From: Rhizomys pruinosus
Taxonomy: Eukaryota; Chordata; Mammalia; Rodentia; Spalacidae
Reading direction: 5' to 3'
DNA length: 64,000 nucleotides
Assembly (NCBI GenBank): GCA_009823505.1
Contig: VZQC01006365.1
Span: 150,495-214,494 of the forward strand
Shown here piece by piece: positions 11,572 to 24,026 of this stretch. How positions within the stretch are numbered: the first letter of the stretch is position 1; every line of letters starts with the position of its first letter. A program made the position numbers and the translations under genes. Below the pieces are notes generated by a model. That model was not told the origin of the DNA, did not search any database, and worked only from the letters and a program-made list of their open reading frames with translations.

Positions 11572-12330
11572 CAGCAACAAAAACCAAACAATTAAGTAAA
11601 TGTATAAAGAAGTAAGGCAATGTTTAATAAGTGATATAAAATAGTGGGAAAATATGAATATATATGCCAATAAATGGATAATCTGAAAAGATTCTAGTCT
11701 TGAAAATATACAACCTACTAAGCTTCAATCAAGAAAAAAATAGACTAAATGGAATACCATTTAATTAGGAGATTCAATCACTAATCAAATATCCCAAAAT
11801 AGAAAAGTACATGGCAACCTGTTTTCAACCAAACTTTCAAACTATTAGCCAATTCTTTAAAATGTTTACTGACCTAATATAGCAGAATAGAAGAGCACAT
11901 TTCAAATCCCATTTGATGAGGTCAACTTATCACATAAAAACACCAGAAAAACATAGTATAAGAAAATAAAATGAAGAAAGTAAGAATCTTCAATAAAATA
12001 CTAGAAGATTTATTTTAACAGCATACTAAAAAATTCATATATGTACCATTTTCTATGGGATATAAGAATATTTTAACATGAACAAATCCATCAATGTGGT
12101 AGAGAACATTAACAAAATTAAAATAAAAACCAAAGCATAATCATCAAAATAAATGGATGACAAACTCTAGCATGCACTCTTAATTAAAATGTTCAACAAA
12201 ATAAACAGGAAACAGCACAGTAAATAAAGACTAGCTATAATGACCCCATATATAAGACTGTAATGAAATTAAAATAGTTTCCCTTTAAGATCCTTTACAA
12301 TACAATCAATATGAATCATTCTTGTATCTC

Positions 12331-12503
12331 CCTTTTTTTTTTTTTCTTTTTGGTCTTTTTGAGACTAGGGGTTCTCCCTTAGCCCACTAGCGTCCTGGAA
12401 ACTCATGTGTAGGACCAGGCTGGTCTTGAACTCACAGAGATACTTACGCCTGCCCTCGTCTCCCAAGGGCTAGATTAAAGGCGCTCTGGACCACCACACC
12501 CAA
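12331..12503 (-). mobile_element. B1 SINE, antisense, unusually indel-rich
   Basis: The B1 order is intact but single-base insertions and losses are scattered throughout (for example gagactaggggttctcccttagcccactagcg). It lies 18 bp from a clean B1 in the same orientation. It could be an old copy or a small uncorrected gap-fill patch. Confidence 0.7.
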
Positions 12504-12521
12504 GCTTTCCTTTCACCTTAA

Positions 12522-12691
12522 GTATTTTTTTTTTTTTTTTTTTTTTTTGTCTTTTCCAGACAGGGTCTCCCTGTAGCCCCAGCTGGCCTGGAACTCACTC
12601 TGGAAACCAGGCTGGCCTTGAACTCACAAAGATCTGCCTGCCTCTGCCTCCCAAGTGCTAGGATTAAAGGCGTGCGCCACCATGCCCGGCT
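12522..12691 (-). mobile_element. B1 SINE, antisense
   Basis: Clean antisense B1. Flanks ttcaccttaagtatt (left) and ttcaacttagtatt (right) look like an imperfect target duplication inside L1. Confidence 0.88.
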
Positions 12692-12883
12692 TCAACTTAG
12701 TATTGAAAGTCCTATTCAGAGCAGTTAAAGAATGAGGTAATGTAATATACTATTTACTTTTTTAACATTAATAAATGAATTCAGCAAAGCTGTAGGATAA
12801 CACATAAGAAATATACAAAAATGAATAAAGCTTTTTAGATACCTTTGTTGGCATATTGATTTCACAACATAGCAACTTTCATT

Positions 12884-12885
12884 AT

Positions 12886-12934
<49 letters not shown>
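12884..12934. repeat. (CA)n(TA)n compound microsatellite
   Basis: About 18 CA units followed by about 7 TA units. Confidence 0.95.
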
Positions 12935-12949
12935 CCACTCCTCTCCCAT

Positions 12950-13610
12950 TACTTTGTTTTTTACTCACTTCTCTTCCTCTGTGCTCCTTCTCTCTATCCC
13001 TTCTGTTATATCTTTTAAAACTCTACAGAAAATAATGTGATAGTTGTTTTTATGATTCTGGCTTATTTTGCTTAACATGATGATCTTCAGTCTCATTCAT
13101 TTTCTAGTATTTGTACACATCTTAACTGATACCATGACTTTGCATCTGTGAAGAATGTTGCAATAAACATGAATGTGCAGGTACATATCTGTGTGTTATG
13201 AAACAATGTGGCTAGAAAATATTATGCCTCCATTTTATTGACATTTTATTATTTTAATTATGTATGTATGTGTGTGTCTGTGAGCAGGTTTGTGCAAGCG
13301 ACTGCAGTGCCTGACCAAAAATATCCTAAGTAGGCACCATATCTCCTCAGGACTGGAGTTATGGATGGTTTTCAGTTGTTATATGGATGGAACTGCACTG
13401 AGGGCTCTTCTGAAAGAGAAAGTACTCTTAACCTGTGTGCCATCTACTTAGCTCTTATATTTTAATTTTTGGAGGAACTGCCATCCTCATTTCCATATTG
13501 GCTGATCGAAATTATGTTCCTACCAGTAGTGCATAAAGATCCCATTTCCCTGCCATTCTCGAGAGCATCTCTGATCATTCGTTTTCCTGGTGACAGCTAT
13601 TATGATGGAG
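12950..13610 (-). mobile_element. Old L1 ORF2 3' fragment, antisense
   Basis: The stretch at 13020-13200 (gaatgttgcaataaacatgaatgtgcagg) and the one at 13475-13610 match the C-terminal end of L1 ORF2 read backwards. Between them lies a SINE (13225-13455). Confidence 0.7.
13225..13455 (-). mobile_element. Old B3/B2 SINE, antisense
   Basis: Reversed tail and body (ttatgtatgtatgtgtgtgtctg, then ggactggagttatggatggtt) and reversed head (gtactcttaacctgtgtgccatctac). Heavily diverged. Confidence 0.65.
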
Positions 13611-14204
13611 GTGAGAATAGATTCCACATGAAAGAATACTGAAAGGTGCAAGGACAAATGGTCAAGTTCTTTACAAAGGTGAATCTATCAGACAGTAACA
13701 GCAGACATCTAAGCTGAAACCCCAAAGTACAAGAGAACACAGATTGCTGTATTTCAAGTCTTCAAACTAATTAACGTCAACTACATACCTATAAATGGTG
13801 ATAAGCTATCCAAAACGGGGAGGGAGTATCCAGTTACCCATAATGAATCCAAAATTATGACATACTTCAAAATCAACTTTTGTAAAAGGTGAAAATTTTA
13901 TATTCTTAAGATCATAAAATATTAATGAGCGCATTAAGGAAGACAAACATAGAAAGGCAGTCTATGGTAAAATGGTAAAACATCCACATTTTCCAAGCAG
14001 TCTGTAGATTTACTCTAATGCTTATAAAAGTCTCAGTAATAGTTTACAAAAAGTTTCTAAGATTTATATGAAATCATCAAATACAAAAATAGTCAAAGAA
14101 AACTTGAACAAGAAGAATGAAGCTAGTAGTGCTAAACTACTAGATTTCAAAATATGTTACAAAATTACAGTGATTACAAAAATATAGTCCTTTTGTGAAA
14201 ACAG

Positions 14205-14335
14205 CGGAAGTGGTATCCCACATTTTTAATCTTAGTTCTCTGGAGGCGGAGGTAGGTCTGTCATGAGTTCAAGATCTGCCTTTGTACATATTGAATTCTA
14301 GGCCAGCCTGGGATACATAGTGAGATCTTATGTCA
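14205..14335 (+). mobile_element. Old B1-like SINE
   Basis: A diverged B1 body (gtggtatcccacatttttaatc, gttcaagatctgcc, ggccagcctggga). No clean tail. Confidence 0.6.
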
Positions 14336-14338
14336 GAA

Positions 14339-14482
14339 ATGTGGCACACGTCTTTAATCCCAGCACTCGGGAGGCAGAGATAGGTGGATCTCTGTGGGTT
14401 CAAGGCCGGCCTGGTCTACAGAGTGAGCTCCAGGACACCTGGTACTAAAAGGGAGACCCTGTCTCAAAAATACCAAAAAAAG
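14339..14482 (+). mobile_element. B1 SINE
   Basis: Sense B1 lacking the first bases of the head. Tail caaaaataccaaaaaa. Confidence 0.85.
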
Positions 14483-14532
14483 TGTAAAACCAAAAAGGAA
14501 AATAAAAACAACAAACCACACACACACAAATA

Positions 14533-14690
14533 TGCCGGGCGTGGTGGCGCACGCCTTTAATCCTAGCACTTAGGAGGCAGAGGCAGGCGGATCTTTGTGA
14601 GTTCAAGGCCAGCCTGGTCTACAGAGTGAGTTCCAGGACAGCTGGGGCTACAGGGAGACCCTGTCTCAAAAAGACCAAAGAAAAAAAAAA
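14533..14690 (+). mobile_element. B1 SINE
   Basis: Near-consensus sense B1 (head gccgggcgtggtggcgcacg) with tail aaaaagaccaaagaaaaaa. The pairing with 14339-14482 makes a direct B1 tandem. Confidence 0.93.
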
Positions 14691-14872
14691 GAAATGTCAT
14701 ATTGCACTAGCATAAAAACAATACACATAGTTGATGGGAGCACAATCAAAAAAGCCAGAAATGAATGCATATCACAAGGTGTCAAGAAGACACACAGGGA
14801 AAAGGACATTATCTGCAACACATGGTGATCAAACTCACCATCTACATGGAGACAAATGAAACTGGACCCTTT

Positions 14873-15121
14873 TTTATTTTATTTTATTTTATTTTATTTT
14901 ATTTTATTTTATTTTATTTTATTTTATTTTATTTTATTTTATTTTATTTTATTTTATTTTATTTTTTTTTCTTTTTTGGTCTTTTTGAGACAGAATCTCC
15001 CTTTAGTTCCACCTGGCCTGGAGCTCACTATGTGGACTGGGCTGCCCTTGAACTCACAGAGATAGGCCTGCCTCAGCCCCCTCAGGGCTGGGATTAAAGG
15101 CATGTACCACCATGCCTGGCA
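14873..15121 (-). mobile_element. B1 SINE with tail expanded into (ATTTT)18
   Basis: An antisense B1 (about 14966-15121) follows 18 perfect ATTTT units (14876-14965), that is, AAAAT in the element's own orientation. The whole is bounded by a perfect 14-bp duplication (aaactggacccttt) at 14859-14872 and 15122-15135 within L1, so the array is the tail of this B1 after pentanucleotide expansion. Confidence 0.93.
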
Positions 15122-15457
15122 AAACTGGACCCTTTATACTGTAAACACAAATCAACAGAAAATGGAATGAAGTTTTAATTATAAAATATGTAACCATAGA
15201 GCTCATAGAAGAAAATAAGAAAGAAATGTTCCTAGATTGGTGATGGTGATGACTTCTTGTACATGGCCCCCAAAATGCAGTTAATAAAAGCAAAAGTGGC
15301 AGATGAGATTGCAGCAAACTAAAGAGCATCAATACACTGAAGAAACAATCAACAATGTGAAACGAACAATAATACACAGGCTTCTCAAAACTTTGAACAT
15401 CAAAACACCATATGTTTAGGAACCTCAATTCTACATAGGCAAGTAAGACAAATGAAG

Positions 15458-15616
15458 ATATCTTTTTTTTTTTTTTTTTTGAGACAGGGTCTCCCTGTAG
15501 CCCCAGCTGTCCTGGAACTCACTATGTTGACCAGGCTGGCCTTCAACTCACAAAGATCAGCCTGCCTCTGCCTCCCGAGTGCTAGGATTAAAGGCGTGCG
15601 CGACCACGCCTGGCTT
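15458..15616 (-). mobile_element. B1 SINE
   Basis: Antisense B1 with T-tail, near-consensus body and reversed head ending ccacgcctggct. Confidence 0.92.
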
Positions 15617-16434
15617 GAAGTTAATATCTTAAAAGAAATATTTGTACTAGTAGAATCATTGCAGTGTTATACATAATATCTAAGATATGGATGTAAATGA
15701 AGAGTACATTAATAGATGAGTGGGCAAAAAATACTATATAGATCATAATATTTGTATCACATAATGTATATACACATGTTTTACATTATATCAGTATCTA
15801 TCACCAAGCATGGGACAGGAAGATAAACATTGCATTATATCACCTACGTAGGAATAATGAAATGTGAAAATAAGACAGTAAATTGATAGTTAGCCAGAGT
15901 TACTGGGAGAAGCTTATGTATAGATAATGATGAAGTGGTATAAGCTTCAATTTTAAAGGAAATATGGAGAGTTAAGGTAAAACAGTGTGACTATATATTG
16001 GCATATTTCATTATCTGTTTGAACTATTCTCATCAAACAAGTAATGGACATGCTAATTAGCTTAGTTTTAGTAAATTTTTCATAATGATTTCATATATCA
16101 AATACTAAAGCTGTGTAATTTGTGCATATTTGTTGTCTAAATCTCAATAAAATACCTAAGCATAGTTTGTAAATAAAATTTGTTTTAACATAACCATGTA
16201 TATATTCTTAATTTCTCTTGATGTTCCAAAGTGAAAGAGAAGCAAGCTAATTGAGTCCACTATCATGACTGTCGTCTAGTAGTGGAACAAATTCCTAGGT
16301 ATAGCAATAGAAAAGAAAAAAGAATCCAGGACTGATAATTTGACAATATATCAATAACTCATATAATACATATTCAATAAATCTAGTACTTCTATAACTT
16401 AAGAGTTCATTTACTATAGTTTAAGCTATTTCTG

Positions 16435-16662
16435 ACTTCTTAAATTATTTTTTTAATTCTATGTGTATGAGTGTTATGCCTGCATGTAATTACACTTGTG
16501 CCATGCAGTGCTCACAGAGAACAGGGGAAGGCATCAGATCCCCTGGAACTGGAGTTACAGACAGTTTTTAGCAGCCATGTGGGTGCTGAGATTTGAACCC
16601 AGCTCTTCTGCAAGAAGAACCAGTGCTCTAAAATGTTGAGCCATCTCTCTAGCCCCTATTTC
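16435..16662 (-). mobile_element. B3-type SINE, antisense
   Basis: Reversed B3: gtgtatgagtgttatgcctgc, then ctggaactggagttacagacag, gccatgtgggtgctgag and finally gagccatctctctagcccc. Confidence 0.85.
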
Positions 16663-16707
16663 TAACTTTTTTATCTGAACTACAATATGGAAGAAAGACT
16701 ATGAAGT

Positions 16708-16785
16708 GGGTTGGGGATGTAGCTTAGTGGTAGAGCTTTTGCCTAATGTATGCAAAAACCTCATTTCAATCCCCTGCACAGCAGA
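16708..16785 (+). mobile_element. ID element (BC1-type SINE)
   Basis: Head gggttggggatgtagcttag then tggtagagcttttgcctaatg, the ID/BC1 tRNA-Ala-derived unit with A and B boxes, then a short A-rich tail. It is a retrocopy and not the BC1 gene, judging by its divergence in the anticodon-stem region. Confidence 0.85.
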
Positions 16786-17009
16786 AAAATTAAGGAAGTT
16801 ATGTGTCAATACACATCTCCTCAGGGTTTTGCCAAAAATAAGAAGAGTACTAAAGGATGTGTATCTGAAAATTACAAATCATAGCTGTGTATCTCAGAAG
16901 ATGTTTTATAATTTTGTTCATTGCCAACCATTTTGCTCTAACCTTATTGGAGCAAAAAATTATTTTTCTTACTAGTGTCTGAGACAGAACAATCAGCCCA
17001 TTTCAATTC

Positions 17010-17012
<3 letters not shown>

Positions 17013-17060
<48 letters not shown>
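17013..17060. repeat. (TC)n microsatellite
   Basis: About 24 TC units. Confidence 0.95.
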
Positions 17061-17065
<5 letters not shown>

Positions 17066-20000
17066 TGATAAATTCTACACAATCTATTTAAAATTCACAA
17101 ACTCTCCCAGATGTCTTCATATAGAGTAAAAGCTCATTCTCCCTCTTTCTCCTTCTCTCACTTGCCCTAATCAACTGACCCTCTCTGATCAACTGGCTCT
17201 CCCTCTGAAACAGAAAGACTGAGAGGAGAGAGATCTTACCCTTCAAATGCAATGTAACCGCCCATTTTTATGGTAAAAATTCATTTATCTTTCATTTCAA
17301 CTTGCAGAAAGTCATTTTTTTCAGATAATATTCACAGCCATTGAATGAAAAAAATAGAAAGCACAGGCCAATGCAAATGACTCAGAGTAGTAGCTAGATC
17401 CTCTTTAGCTAAATAAATAGATAAGCCATTAGAGTACCCAATGAAGCAATTCAAAGGAAATGTCTACTTGAGAAGAAAATCAAATGCATGTTATGTGTTA
17501 GTCATTGCCTAATAATCAATATATACATGTATATGAAAATAATTTGTTCTTGACATTCAACTTTACATAAGAATATTTGAAAACTTCTTCTTAAGGGAAA
17601 GGGGTAATTTTTTTGGCCACTTAAGGTTGAAATCCCCCAGCATTTCCCTTTTATAAGTAAATTTCTTTCTCTGTACCAAATTACCTAAATTGATTTAGGT
17701 TCTTCAAAGTGCATATTGTATTACATTTTATTTCAAATAACTCCACACAAAAGAGGAAATATCCAAGACTTGAAAGATCAGTGTATTTGCAACAAAAGAA
17801 TAGATTATTCAAAGAGTCATGTCCAAATATATAAAGGTCAAATTATAGAAATACCTATAAAAATGTGTGAAATGCATCTATGCTTTTCCCTCAAGGCCAG
17901 TGAACTCTGGGTGAAATTTTGCCTTTCATTTTGTACAAAATTAAGTGACTGCCAGGGACAAAGTTCTTCAAATGAGAGAAAACCATTTTAAGCAATATGT
18001 AGTTTTACCAAGAGTGTTAACAATATAAACCAATAGGCGAGACAGATATATGGACTTTTTTCCCTTTCTTTTTTTTTTTTTTTAAATTCAAGGCCAGGTG
18101 AAGCTCTCAGGCTGCGTGATATTGTATGTTTCATCATGAGAAACCACTTTGTACTGCTATATCGACAGAAAGATAAATAGGTAAGAGAAGTGTAACTATA
18201 TGGGTATAATTAAATAACTGAAGAGAAGTTAAATGCATATGCTACCTATCAACACTTCTTAGTCATTGCTAATTTATCATTCCAATAAGGGACTATTTGG
18301 AAATTATTCAACATGATCACAAAATACTTAGTAAAATACAACTGTTTGTGCTGAAGTGGAGCATATGTTATGAGATGGTGATGTGACACTGATTATCTGG
18401 AATGAAAGTTTGATATCTAGCAATTGTGAAGATGCCAAATAGGCAGAATCTGTCTCTCAGTGTCTTCTAGTTTTACCCCAGTTCCAGAATGTAGTCTTCA
18501 TGTTATCCCTTATGATGCCAGCCCAATTCTGGTGTCTGTATCAGGGAAGGCCATACACAGATGACCATTTCAGGCCACATCAGGACTCAGTGATGAGTAC
18601 CTGTTGCTCCAGAGCTCCCCATAAAGTTGGACAAAACTGTCAAGTCTGTGCTTCAGATGGACATTTTTCCTCTGCCTGCTCCTTCTCCTGTTTCCCTTAA
18701 CGCATACTTATCCTAATGAATTCCCTAAGACTTCCAACTCTGCCTTATACCTACTTTTGAAAAACCGAATCTATCAACAACTGGTACCTGGGGTGATCTG
18801 AGAAAGCAGGCAATAAAGTCATGTTTTGCAATTCTCATGGTGAGAAAAGGGCTTGGGGAACTTCAGGAATAAGATAACTATTAAATTGACAAAAGTTTCA
18901 CTATTAGTGATTAGGAAGTTCTATCAGTTGAAAAGATTGCCTTAGCAAACACAGAAGAAAATGTTAGATAAATGGATAATTGGGTATATGAAAACATAAT
19001 GTAAGTTTTCATGAAATGCAGATGGAAACCCCAATAAAATGCAATTGTATAGCCACTCGCATGGTTATAATAAAAACAACTCAAGAAGAAGAGGAAGATG
19101 ATGATGACAACCACAACAACCAATGGATGCAAATAACAGAGGTTTTATAAATATGATTAAGACATTACATATACAAAAGACAAAAGCTCAATAAAAATAT
19201 ACACTAAAATTTCTTTTTTAATAAATTCCGGGTCAACTGGGGGGTACAAAGAAACCAGTGTTCAAAGACTATCCACATAAACAACATAGCCCCACTTGCG
19301 GAAGTGAATTTTCTGCTTTCATGTAACAATATGGACTTCCGTGACCAAGATTGGCCTTGATATTGGAGTCAATGACTCTTCAACATGTTGCTAGCTTTCA
19401 AATGTTCTTGTTTCCTAAGAAATGCAACTTACCACCTAGTGTCAAGAAGATCACACTGGGCCCCTTCTATCCTGAGATGTACCTCATTTACATAAACAAT
19501 ACTAATTCAAGGTATCAGATTGCTTTCACTTACTCAATTGCCTCAGCACCATTGTCTGAAAGTTTATGTAGCACTGCTGATAGTGATTCCACATAATGCA
19601 CTTTCAGGCCAAGGATCTCTGTTTATAATTAAGGTGATGTGAGATTGGTCTTTTGCTCATAGGATTCACTGGCCATGTTATGGAATTTATAATACAGAAT
19701 CTGTTATTGAAAGACAGTACTGGACTATCTTGTTGATGGTACAGTAGAAGCTTGAGCTCAGAAACTTCAAGATGTTGTATAAGATCCAAATTAACAATTT
19801 TATATGGCATTTTATTACTAGTAAGCAGAAACTTTGGAGCAAACAAGTGGAATAAAAAAGCTCCCATCCACTTATAACACACTGGGGGTTTGTGTTTCCT
19901 CAAATTCTGCAACTCTGAGCTCAGCATGGTTAAACATCCTTTGCTCATAAAAAGGAGTTTCCCCACTGACACAGTTTTCCCCATTGAAATGTAAAATGCA

Positions 20001-20083
20001 GCGCGACACAAGAAAAATGGTCATTTTCTACAACCCTGATCATGAAGAAGAAACCATGCCACATGTCCAATGGGAGCATACTG
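17061..20083. other. Mostly unique sequence, no recognised gene
   Basis: I inspected the longest frame (minus, 19604-20011, 135 codons) and a plus frame at 19351-19596. Neither shows a domain, signal peptide or conserved motif I recognise. 19220-20050 is slightly less AT-rich and could be an old retrocopy, but I cannot name a parent. Confidence 0.4.
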
Positions 20084-20085
20084 GA

Positions 20086-20128
<43 letters not shown>
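20084..20128. repeat. (TG)n microsatellite
   Basis: About 22 TG units. Confidence 0.95.
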
Positions 20129-20129
<1 letters not shown>

Positions 20130-22069
20130 ATGATCCAGGTGATGCACAGGCGTGTTTGTGTTTTGTGTTATCCATTTTCCCACGTGTGACTATAAAGAGA
20201 CAAGTATGACCATCTTGTTTTTAGAACAACAGAGTAGTCAGGCAGTTAAGGCCTAAGGGGCAAAAAATGAAGATCATGTGGCAGCAAATGGTGGGGTTAT
20301 TTAGAGAAAATTGGAAGTAGATGGCTAGCAACTGTAATCCAATATCTAAATGTAGCCCTGGACTATAGTTTGTCTTGCTAACCTCATTCTTCAGAGTTTT
20401 CACTAAGAAAAGGGTACCCATTAGAATTTTCTAGGATTTGGCCCCCAAATGAGAAAAGAGAATAAGGTCTATATGGGGCATAAAATGTAGATTCTGACAG
20501 AGACCAGGATGTGACATTAAGATCCACTTTCAAAGAAGGACTTCCTCCTCAACTCTGAACAGTGTCATCAGGCAGTGTCAATTGTCAGTCTCTGCAGGGT
20601 CTCAATCTGATGTTCAAAACTCTCTTATTGAGGTCACATCCCTTAGAGAACATCCAATGTTTTGTACTGAGGAAAATACGAGTTCAAAAGCCCAGTCATT
20701 ATAGGCCATCATGGCATTTTAGAAAAGACATTGCTCCCATAGCTTCGTGTATCGTAGTTCAATTCTTCCCTCTACCCTAATAAACATCTGGTTTCTAAAT
20801 TTTAAGAGACATTGCCTTTGGAGAATTGAACCTGTGGCAATAAATTTAATAGGTTTTTTCAAATTGAGACATAGATATAGTACTAAAGTTTTCAGAATAT
20901 TCAGTTCATTTAGTGTGATATTTTTCTGGAATATGAAAATTCCATAGTTAATACAAATCAACCTTTGGAAAGAATTTTTAACTAAAATACTATAAAGCTA
21001 AACATTTCAACATTCACATTTTATGGTCTTTGAGATGCTGGAATCTACTATATTGCAGTTTATTTGATCAGCTCCTGAAAACAAAATAATCTGACAAAAA
21101 TATCTATAATATTTTGAGCACTCAAGTTGATAGAAAGTTTAGACTGGAAAAAGTAACATTTCAGTTTTTGCATGTGTTTTTTTTTTATTTTCTATACTCC
21201 TCAATTTAATATTTAAAAATATTTTAAATCAAGTGAGGAATTCAAGAACAATTAAGGCTTTTTGAACCCCATTTTTATATTTTTCTATACTGCTGATTTG
21301 GACTCTTGAAAACGTTTGAGAGTCATTTACCAAGTAAAAAAACAACACATTTGTATATTTAGATATAATTGAGGTCTGAGTAACGCGAAAAGGTAAGGCA
21401 AAGCTAATAAGGGAGTTTAAGCTTTCCCTGCCTCTTATCTCACCATTTACACAGATTTTTTTTAAAAATATGCATTTAGCAGATGAAAAGTACAGATGAC
21501 CTGTCTCGAAGCACAGTCCTAACAGCTGCATCTCAAGTTGATGTGATCTTGGTTACATTAGCATTCAACTCTGTGATAAATATCAGCTGCCTAGGATTTC
21601 TAAGCTTTGTAAATTTGCTTGGGTGGTTTTGCACTTCTAGTCTTCACCTCTTTACCATGCTCTTATGGCACTTCAGTCAAAATTCTTCCTCTAAAATTTT
21701 TGTGATAGGGCAGAGGAAATTTCATTACATCACAGCTTGGCATTTTCAACTTTTTTACATGAGCGACAATGATAATTTGGAAACAATCCACAAGCTAATA
21801 CATTAATTTTTAGAATCAGAAATGGTAAGAAATATATATTTTATTGATAACCAGATATTAGTTTTACAAGTCTATCGTGTGATATTACTAATATTAAAAC
21901 TTAAAAAAGCTTACTTTCTTACTGAACGTGAACAGTCTGTACTGATGCTCAGAAACAACATGTAGGCTTGACTGGAAAAGTTTTAATTATTTCAGTTTTG
22001 TAGGAGGTACTGGGGTCCAGAGAATGTGAAATTAAAGAAAAGAATCGTAATATAAATAAATATTATACT
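20129..22069. other. Unique AT-rich sequence, no recognised gene
   Basis: A 107-codon frame at 21483-21806 is hydrophobic in its centre but has no recognisable family, no splice context and no supporting codon bias. I treat it as chance. Confidence 0.4.
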
Positions 22070-22073
22070 GGCT

Positions 22074-22456
22074 AGTTTGATTTCTGTTGCTGTGATAAAA
22101 TGCTCTCACTCAAAGAAACTTAGGGGAGGAAAGTGTTTTTATTTTAGCTCACAGATTACAGTTCACCATTGAGTGAAGTCAGGACAGGAATTGAAGACAT
22201 ATCTTGAAACAGAAGCCCTGGAGGAATTCTGTTGCAGAGTCTGTTACAGACTGATGCTAAACTAGTTTTCTTATACATCCAGGACCACCTACTCAGACAA
22301 TGATGCCTCCCACAGCGGGTTTGACTATCCTGCACCAATAAACAGTCAAGACAGTCCCTCACTGTCATAACCACAGTCCCATGTGATCTAGGTGGTCTCT
22401 CAATTGAAAAACCCTTCTCAGGCGAATCTAAGATTTGTCAAGTTGACAATTAAATC
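22074..22456 (-). mobile_element. Medium-reiteration rodent repeat, antisense
   Basis: Starts ctggctagtttgatttctgttgctgtgataaaatgctc-like and ends caagttgacaattaaa. Read backwards this is the common repeat that opens with a tgtcaacttgac motif and ends before an agcaacagaaa motif. A sense relative lies at 53405-53650. Confidence 0.65.
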
Positions 22457-23153
22457 TATCTAGGCTATGATAAAAGACTGAATGTAAATGTAAAAGAACT
22501 CTGTGATATACTAGGACTAGGGGAAAACTAAGAAGAAAATATGGCTGTGAAAGCTGGTAAGAAGACATGATTGGATTTCCAGTTCACTGGAAGGAAAAAA
22601 ATCTATGTTTGCTACTCCTGGTTGGACCTCGGTTAGGGAAGCTGACATCTGAGATCCAGGCACAACACATTTGGTTAGTGGACTGAACTGTGCAAAGGAC
22701 AGCAATCTGAAACATGTGATGTTATTGTTGACAAGGACTATAGGAAAGTGATCACTGCACAGGGCCAGATCTGTGAGAAATTTCCCCTGAATGTTCTCAA
22801 ACTTACACCTCTCACCAATAACACAGCAACTGGAATCAGTAAAAATCTCTTTATCTGCAATGTAACTATGGCAACCTCTGGCAAAGAAACATAATGTTGT
22901 AATTTCTGTTAAAGAAATGAAAGAATTATATCCTCAATGCATACTGCTTACTAGAAGATGAGTGTGGGGCTGAGAGAAGTAAATTAATACTTATCAGAAT
23001 ACCTTACTAAGAGTTCAATGTTAATATCTTTAACTAGCCAGTTTTAAATTTGGTAACAGCAACAGTTAGTTGAGCTTTGTGGAACGAGACCCTTGTATTG
23101 ACTGAATTTCAGCCAACATGTCTACTTTTTTTCATAGACCCATTGCACTGTTT
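22457..23153. other. Unassigned sequence, possibly an old retrocopy
   Basis: 22715-22905 contains an open stretch of about 60 codons of mixed composition on the plus strand, but without a start or a family I recognise. No annotation can be supported. Confidence 0.3.
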
Positions 23154-23168
23154 GAAATGGTCAGTGTC

Positions 23169-23323
23169 GCCAGGCATGGTGGTGCACACCTTTAATCCTA
23201 GCACTTGGGAAGCAGAGGCAGGTGGATCTTTGTGAGTTCAAGGCCAGCCTGGTCTACAGAGTGAGTTCCAGGACAGCTGGGACTACAGGGAGACCCTGTC
23301 TCAAAAAAGAGAAAAAAAGAAAA
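23169..23323 (+). mobile_element. B1 SINE
   Basis: Sense B1 bounded by a 15-bp duplication with one mismatch (gaaatggtcagtgtc at 23154-23168, gaaatggtcagtatc at 23324-23338). Confidence 0.93.
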
Positions 23324-23338
23324 GAAATGGTCAGTATC

Positions 23339-24011
23339 ATAAACTGGCATGGGCTGGTTTGAAATTTCACATGCTTGTGAGCACCAGAGTTGATTATATA
23401 TAATAAGGCCCATGAAGTTAAATTTGTATCTCCAAATGTCCTCAGTGTGAGTCCATCCACTGGAGTCTGGTGAACCTACCAAGAGTCCCATCCCTATATG
23501 AGACTGTCTCGCCACCTCCCTCCCAGCTGTCATCAGTTGCCAAATTTGCCTTAGGTTGGGTTTAAAAACTTCTAAAAACTAAGATTATCTGGCTATGTAC
23601 TGGGATTGAGTTACTCCTCTGTCTGATATTAATACGAATCTCCAGATGGCTGTAGATACAGGAATAAAGTTTTGGTTGCAATGAATTTTGATGATTCACA
23701 AACCTTGACCACAAATACACTTAGCAAAATTGCAATGCCTGATCTGCCTCTTGCTTGATGCTTCATGTACTGTTTATATCTTATAAGGGATTGCTAGCAC
23801 ACTCACCTGACTTTAGGACCCTGTAGATTTTACATAATCCTTCTCGTGATAGGCACCTCTAATCTCAGAGCATGAGCAATTTACTTTCTGAAGCAGGTAC
23901 TTCAAAAACAAAAAAAAAGACACAGAAACATACCAAGAGCTGTTTTTCAAGTCATTCATAATTTTCGCTGCAGACTGTATGGCTTTGCTCCAAAATCAAA
24001 GGGGCCTACAA
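23339..24011. other. Unassigned sequence
   Basis: No repeat or gene recognised. Confidence 0.4.
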
Positions 24012-24026
24012 TGTGATCCTCTTATT

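Larger units (their letters stand above)
10320..12840 (+). mobile_element. Old L1 ORF2 remnant, interrupted by SINEs
   Basis: Sense L1 ORF2 from the endonuclease-RT linker into the RT domain. Recognisable stretches include cacaagcatgtggaaattaaac at about 10640 and the block near 12695-12830 that corresponds to the end of the RT domain. It is full of stops and indels. Later insertions are a B2/B1 pair (10711-10938), a B3-like SINE (11394-11570) and two B1s (12331-12691). Confidence 0.75.
13740..16200 (+). mobile_element. Old L1 ORF2 3' half, sense, split by B1s
   Basis: The L1 blocks are near 13965-14200 (agttctaaactactagatttcaa-like region), 14697-14872, 15136-15450 and 15617-15730. All match the C-terminal half of ORF2 in order. 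A 3' UTR-like tail may follow to about 16200. At least five B1s interrupt it. It is probably a continuation of the L1 at 10320-12840 with an antisense L1 inserted between. Confidence 0.65.

Noticed and set aside
16708..16785. A tRNA gene
   Set aside because: A and B boxes are present because ID SINEs derive from a tRNA; the cloverleaf is not conserved and it has an A-rich tail.
19604..20011. 135-codon minus frame as a possible gene or retrocopy
   Set aside because: I could not connect it to any protein; it has no poly(A) tail or duplications that would mark a retrocopy.
21483..21806. 107-codon plus frame with hydrophobic stretches, possible membrane protein
   Set aside because: There is no family, no gene context and AT-driven hydrophobicity.
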